A stretch of DNA of 6,768 bases from Clostridia bacterium. GTDB taxonomy: Bacteria > Bacillota > Clostridia > Christensenellales > CAG-314. The stretch's first letter is position 1. The number at the start of each line of letters is the position of its first letter. Of the stretch, positions 5,357-6,768 are shown piece after piece. Made by a program: the position numbers and the translations under genes. Below the pieces are notes generated by a model. It had not been told where the DNA came from and made no database searches. It worked only from the letters and a program-made list of their open reading frames with translations. The stretch lies in the NCBI GenBank assembly GCA_017452035.1, contig JAFTNE010000181.1:1-6768 (forward strand), in the 5' to 3' direction.

Positions 5357-5385
5357 TCATTTTTTGCATCTCTCACTCATAAAAT
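5357..5385 (+). promoter_or_regulatory. Possible SigE-like sporulation promoter for the deacetylase gene
   Basis: TCATTTT (5357-5363) fits the B. subtilis SigE -35 consensus KMATATT at six of seven positions. CATAAAAT (5378-5385) fits the SigE -10 consensus (about CATACANT) at seven of eight. The spacer is 14 nt, as expected for SigE. Transcription would begin near 5392, leaving a leader of about 70 nt. A mother-cell promoter suits a PdaB-like gene, but the match was made by eye in AT-rich DNA. Confidence 0.35.
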
Positions 5386-5422
5386 GTAGAAAAAATTACC
5401 AAAACTGCCAAAAAGTACCAAA
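5379..5422. other. Five A-tracts phased at about 10 bp (likely curved DNA)
   Basis: A-tracts at 5381-5384, 5390-5395, 5401-5404, 5410-5414 and 5420-5422 have centres spaced 10, 10, 9.5 and 9 bp. That is close to the helical repeat, the arrangement that produces intrinsic bending. The last three are each preceded by CC. The run lies between the candidate promoter and the deacetylase ribosome binding site. Confidence 0.5.
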
Positions 5423-5462
5423 CTTCTACCTCAAAAGTAAGCTATCATAAGGAGGCGCATTT

Positions 5463-6209
5463 GTGAAAAAGATTATCGCATCCATTGCAGTATCAATTTT
5501 GTGTATCACGCTAACCTGCTGTATAGGTGGTTATGCGCAAGTATCGGCGCAAAATCGCAAAATCCCCATCTATTGTGTGGATAGGACGGATAACTACGTT
5601 GCTATCAGCTTTGATGCAGCCTGGGGCGCAGACAAAACACGTCAAATAATGGACGTTTGCGAAAGCTATAACGTAAAGGCAACCTTCTTTTTGGTGGGAT
5701 TTTGGATAGACAAATACCCCGAAATGGTCAAAGAGATTGACGCGCGTGGCTTTGAAATTGGCACCCACTCCGAGACGCACCCACAAATGAGCAAACTTAG
5801 TGCCGAAAAGTGCAGGCAAGAGCTGGCATCAAGTTGCCAAAAGATATACGAGCTTACTGGCAAAATGCCAAAACTTTTCCGTCCACCCTTTGGCGACTAC
5901 AACAATCAGCTCATTGAAATTGCCACCGAACTAGGGTTGTACACAATTCAGTGGAGTGTAGACAGCCTCGACTGGAAGGGCTTGTCAGCCAAACAAATTG
6001 CCGAGCGTGTGCAAAAGTCGAAGTCGGGGGATATCATCCTTTGTCACAACAATAGCGACCATATTGTTGAGGCATTGCCCCTTATCTTTGAAAGTCTTAA
6101 ACTCAAAAACTTGCAATTTTGCCCAATTGGCGAAATTATCTACAAAGATAACTACTACATTGACAACACCGGCAAGCAAATATTAAATATAAAAAATGAC
6201 AACATATAG
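5463..6209 (+). CDS. Sporulation-type polysaccharide deacetylase, PdaB-like (CE4/NodB domain)
   Basis: A 248-residue exported NodB-fold deacetylase. Residues 1-23 form a hydrophobic signal peptide or membrane anchor after MKK. The catalytic domain (about 44-222) carries motif 1 ISFDAAWG (48-55, with D51 as presumed base), motif 2 HSETHPQMS (102-110, metal ligands H102 and H106), motif 3 RPPFGDYN (140-147), motif 4 around WSVDSLDW (164-171), and motif 5 IILCHNN (191-197, H195). In motif 1 the second Asp of the canonical DDG is Ala, as in many clostridial PdaB-like proteins. Such enzymes act on peptidoglycan or related glycans of the spore envelope; PdaB is needed to keep mature Bacillus spores intact. 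Start: AAGGAGG at 5449-5455 is 7 nt before GTG at 5463. It is flanked by a terminator and a long gap, so it is probably monocistronic. A vegetative wall deacetylase is the alternative. Confidence 0.9.
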   Translation: MKKIIASIAVSILCITLTCCIGGYAQVSAQNRKIPIYCVDRTDNYVAISFDAAWGADKTRQIMDVCESYNVKATFFLVGFWIDKYPEMVKEIDARGFEIGTHSETHPQMSKLSAEKCRQELASSCQKIYELTGKMPKLFRPPFGDYNNQLIEIATELGLYTIQWSVDSLDWKGLSAKQIAERVQKSKSGDIILCHNNSDHIVEALPLIFESLKLKNLQFCPIGEIIYKDNYYIDNTGKQILNIKNDNI

Positions 6210-6239
6210 TGGGCAATTAGTTGTAATTTTCACCTTGTG

Positions 6240-6268
6240 TTGGCTTATTTAGCACAAATATGTACTAT
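6240..6268 (+). promoter_or_regulatory. Possible SigA-type promoter upstream of the SSB-like gene
   Basis: TTGGCT (6240-6245) and TACTAT (6263-6268) are separated by exactly 17 nt and match the vegetative consensus at four of six bases each. The -10 lies in a small inverted repeat (TACT-ATTA-AGTA). If used, the transcript would carry a leader of almost 200 nt that includes both structured segments described below. Confidence 0.3.
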
Positions 6269-6291
6269 TAAGTAGTTGTTTGGCAATGTCA

Positions 6292-6315
6292 GTAGGGGCG
6301 ACCTGTGGTCGTCCG
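6292..6315 (+). repeat. REP-like GTAGGGG hairpin (copy 2)
   Basis: GTAG leads into GGGCGACC (6296-6303), a TGT loop and GGTCGTCC (6307-6314), eight pairs with one G:U. This resembles short GTAGGGGCG...CGCCC palindromes that I recall as recurring in intergenic DNA of many Firmicutes and cyanobacteria, usually as remnants of small repetitive elements. It is GC-rich against AT-rich surroundings, which supports an inserted origin. No T-run follows. Confidence 0.6.
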
Positions 6316-6350
6316 TTAAAGGTGCATCGATATTTAACCAAAAGTGATGC
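6315..6350. other. Nested inverted repeats next to the REP-like hairpin
   Basis: GTTAAA (6315-6320) is repeated inverted as TTTAAC (6333-6338), and GCATC (6324-6328) as GATGC (6346-6350). The two pairings exclude each other in part, so this is either a switchable structure or leftover element DNA. Short arms make this weak. Confidence 0.3.
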
Positions 6351-6375
6351 GTAGTGCTAATCGATTTAAATACAG

Positions 6376-6426
6376 TATCGTATATGTTAGGCAACACTGT
6401 TGTCCAACACAAAAACATATAGTATA
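6376..6426. other. Long imperfect inverted repeat upstream of the SSB-like gene
   Basis: TATATGTT (6381-6388) pairs perfectly with AACATATA (6414-6421). After a 2-nt mismatch, three more pairs follow (TAT 6376-6378 with ATA 6424-6426). Inside is a smaller hairpin, GGCAAC (6389-6394 area) with GTTGTCC around ACT. The arms end about 27 nt before the AAGGAG site, so this could be an operator or a leader structure rather than a terminator; no T-run follows. Confidence 0.45.
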
Positions 6427-6467
6427 ACCCACAAAACAAAATCAAAACACTCAAGGAGAATTTACCC

Positions 6468-6768
6468 ATGAACACAAACGTTACCAACAACAAAGTTACC
6501 CTTACAGGCACAGTGGTAGGACAGCCCACATACTCGCACACGGTGTTTGGCGAAAAGTTTTACCTGTTGCAGTTGTCCGTGCCACGCCTTTCCGGCAACA
6601 ACGACCTTTTGCCAATTTCTTTGTCAGAGCATCTTTTGTGCGACATCATAGCCGACGGCAACAAAATCACGATAGTAGGCCAACTGCGCAGTTACAACAA
6701 ACTGGTGGAAACGCACTCCAAACTGCTACTTACAGTTTTTGTGCAGGACGTTTTGCCCTGTGACGAAA
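6468..6768 (+). CDS. Single-stranded DNA-binding protein-like OB-fold protein, 5' part
   Basis: The first 100 codons of a gene that continues past the window. The product begins MNTNVTNNKVTLTGTVVGQP and reads as an OB fold of the SSB type: strand 1 in NKVTLTGTVVG (8-18), then FGEKFYLLQLSVPRLSG (27-43), LLPISLSEHLL (47-57), ITIVGQLRSYNKL (67-79) and LLLTVFVQDVL (86-96). The VPRLS...LPI...GQLRSYNK pattern is one I associate with a divergent SSB-like family in Clostridia, distinct from canonical SSB. Such proteins are expected to bind single-stranded DNA. AAGGAGAA at 6453-6460 is 7 nt before the ATG. The C-terminal tail, which in true SSB carries the acidic partner-binding tip, is beyond the window, so the exact role cannot be judged. 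Annotators may also call this a primosomal PriB-like protein. Confidence 0.8.
   Translation, partial: MNTNVTNNKVTLTGTVVGQPTYSHTVFGEKFYLLQLSVPRLSGNNDLLPISLSEHLLCDIIADGNKITIVGQLRSYNKLVETHSKLLLTVFVQDVLPCDE

Noticed and set aside
5247..5450. 67-codon + strand frame between the zinc-ribbon gene and the deacetylase
   Set aside because: It runs through a strong intrinsic terminator, and its Phe/Leu/Lys-rich content comes from the terminator arms and A-tracts.
6199..6230. ACAAC/GTTGT inverted repeat after the deacetylase gene as a terminator
   Set aside because: Only five pairs, a 16-nt loop and a T-run of four; too weak to call.
6201..6423. AACATATAGT present at 6201-6210 and 6414-6423 as possible flanking direct repeats of an inserted element
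   Set aside because: Ten AT-rich bases can match by chance, the first copy includes the deacetylase stop codon, and no element-like structure fills the space between.
6245..6541. 98-codon minus-strand frame overlapping the start of the SSB-like gene
   Set aside because: It overlaps the SSB-like coding start and the intergenic hairpins and shows no conserved motif.

Overview
The window looks like a chromosomal housekeeping segment from a low-to-moderate GC, spore-forming member of the Firmicutes, most likely class Clostridia. The evidence is gene content and order: an rlmB-sigH pair, a dnaX-ebfC-recR block, a YabO/RqcP-type S4 protein, a PdaB-like sporulation deacetylase and a divergent SSB-like protein of a type I associate with Clostridia. 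Shine-Dalgarno sites are strong (AGGAGG-like), leucine is mostly TTG, and every gene lies on the + strand. I cannot name the genus from sequence alone.

Layout. (1) 1-2309: the 3' end of an rlmB-like rRNA methyltransferase gene, then a SigH-like sigma factor (TTG start, 2 nt after the rlmB stop), then dnaX (3 nt after the sigma factor stop). The three are packed like one operon. (2) 2310-2486: an intergenic stretch with a 17-bp tandem repeat, a GTAGGGG-type hairpin, a possible promoter and a CCACC/GGTGG hairpin. (3) 2487-4748: ebfC, recR, rqcP and a fused ispDF gene, with gaps of 1 nt, 3 nt and a 4-nt ATGA overlap, so almost certainly one transcript. (4) 4749-5335: a hairpin, a 136-aa protein of unknown function (two zinc ribbons, a poly-Asp linker and a C-terminal membrane segment), then a strong intrinsic terminator. 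(5) 5336-6209: an A-tract-rich leader with a possible SigE-like promoter, then a PdaB-like polysaccharide deacetylase. (6) 6210-6467: an intergenic stretch with a REP-like hairpin and a second structured segment. (7) 6468-6768: the 5' part of an SSB-like OB-fold gene cut by the window end.

How the genes work together. DnaX (clamp loader), EbfC/YbaB (nucleoid-associated), RecR (recombinational repair) and the SSB-like protein form a DNA replication and repair theme. RlmB and RqcP serve ribosome maturation and ribosome quality control. IspDF supplies two steps of the MEP isoprenoid pathway. SigH-like and PdaB-like proteins point to endospore formation. The only protein-coding gene with no recognisable role is the zinc-ribbon/acidic/membrane-anchored protein at 4811-5221. 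I see no mobile element, CRISPR array, tRNA or rRNA. I did not find a convincing new multi-gene system; the unusual material is that orphan protein, the shortened IspD half of the fusion, and several intergenic repeats and hairpins.
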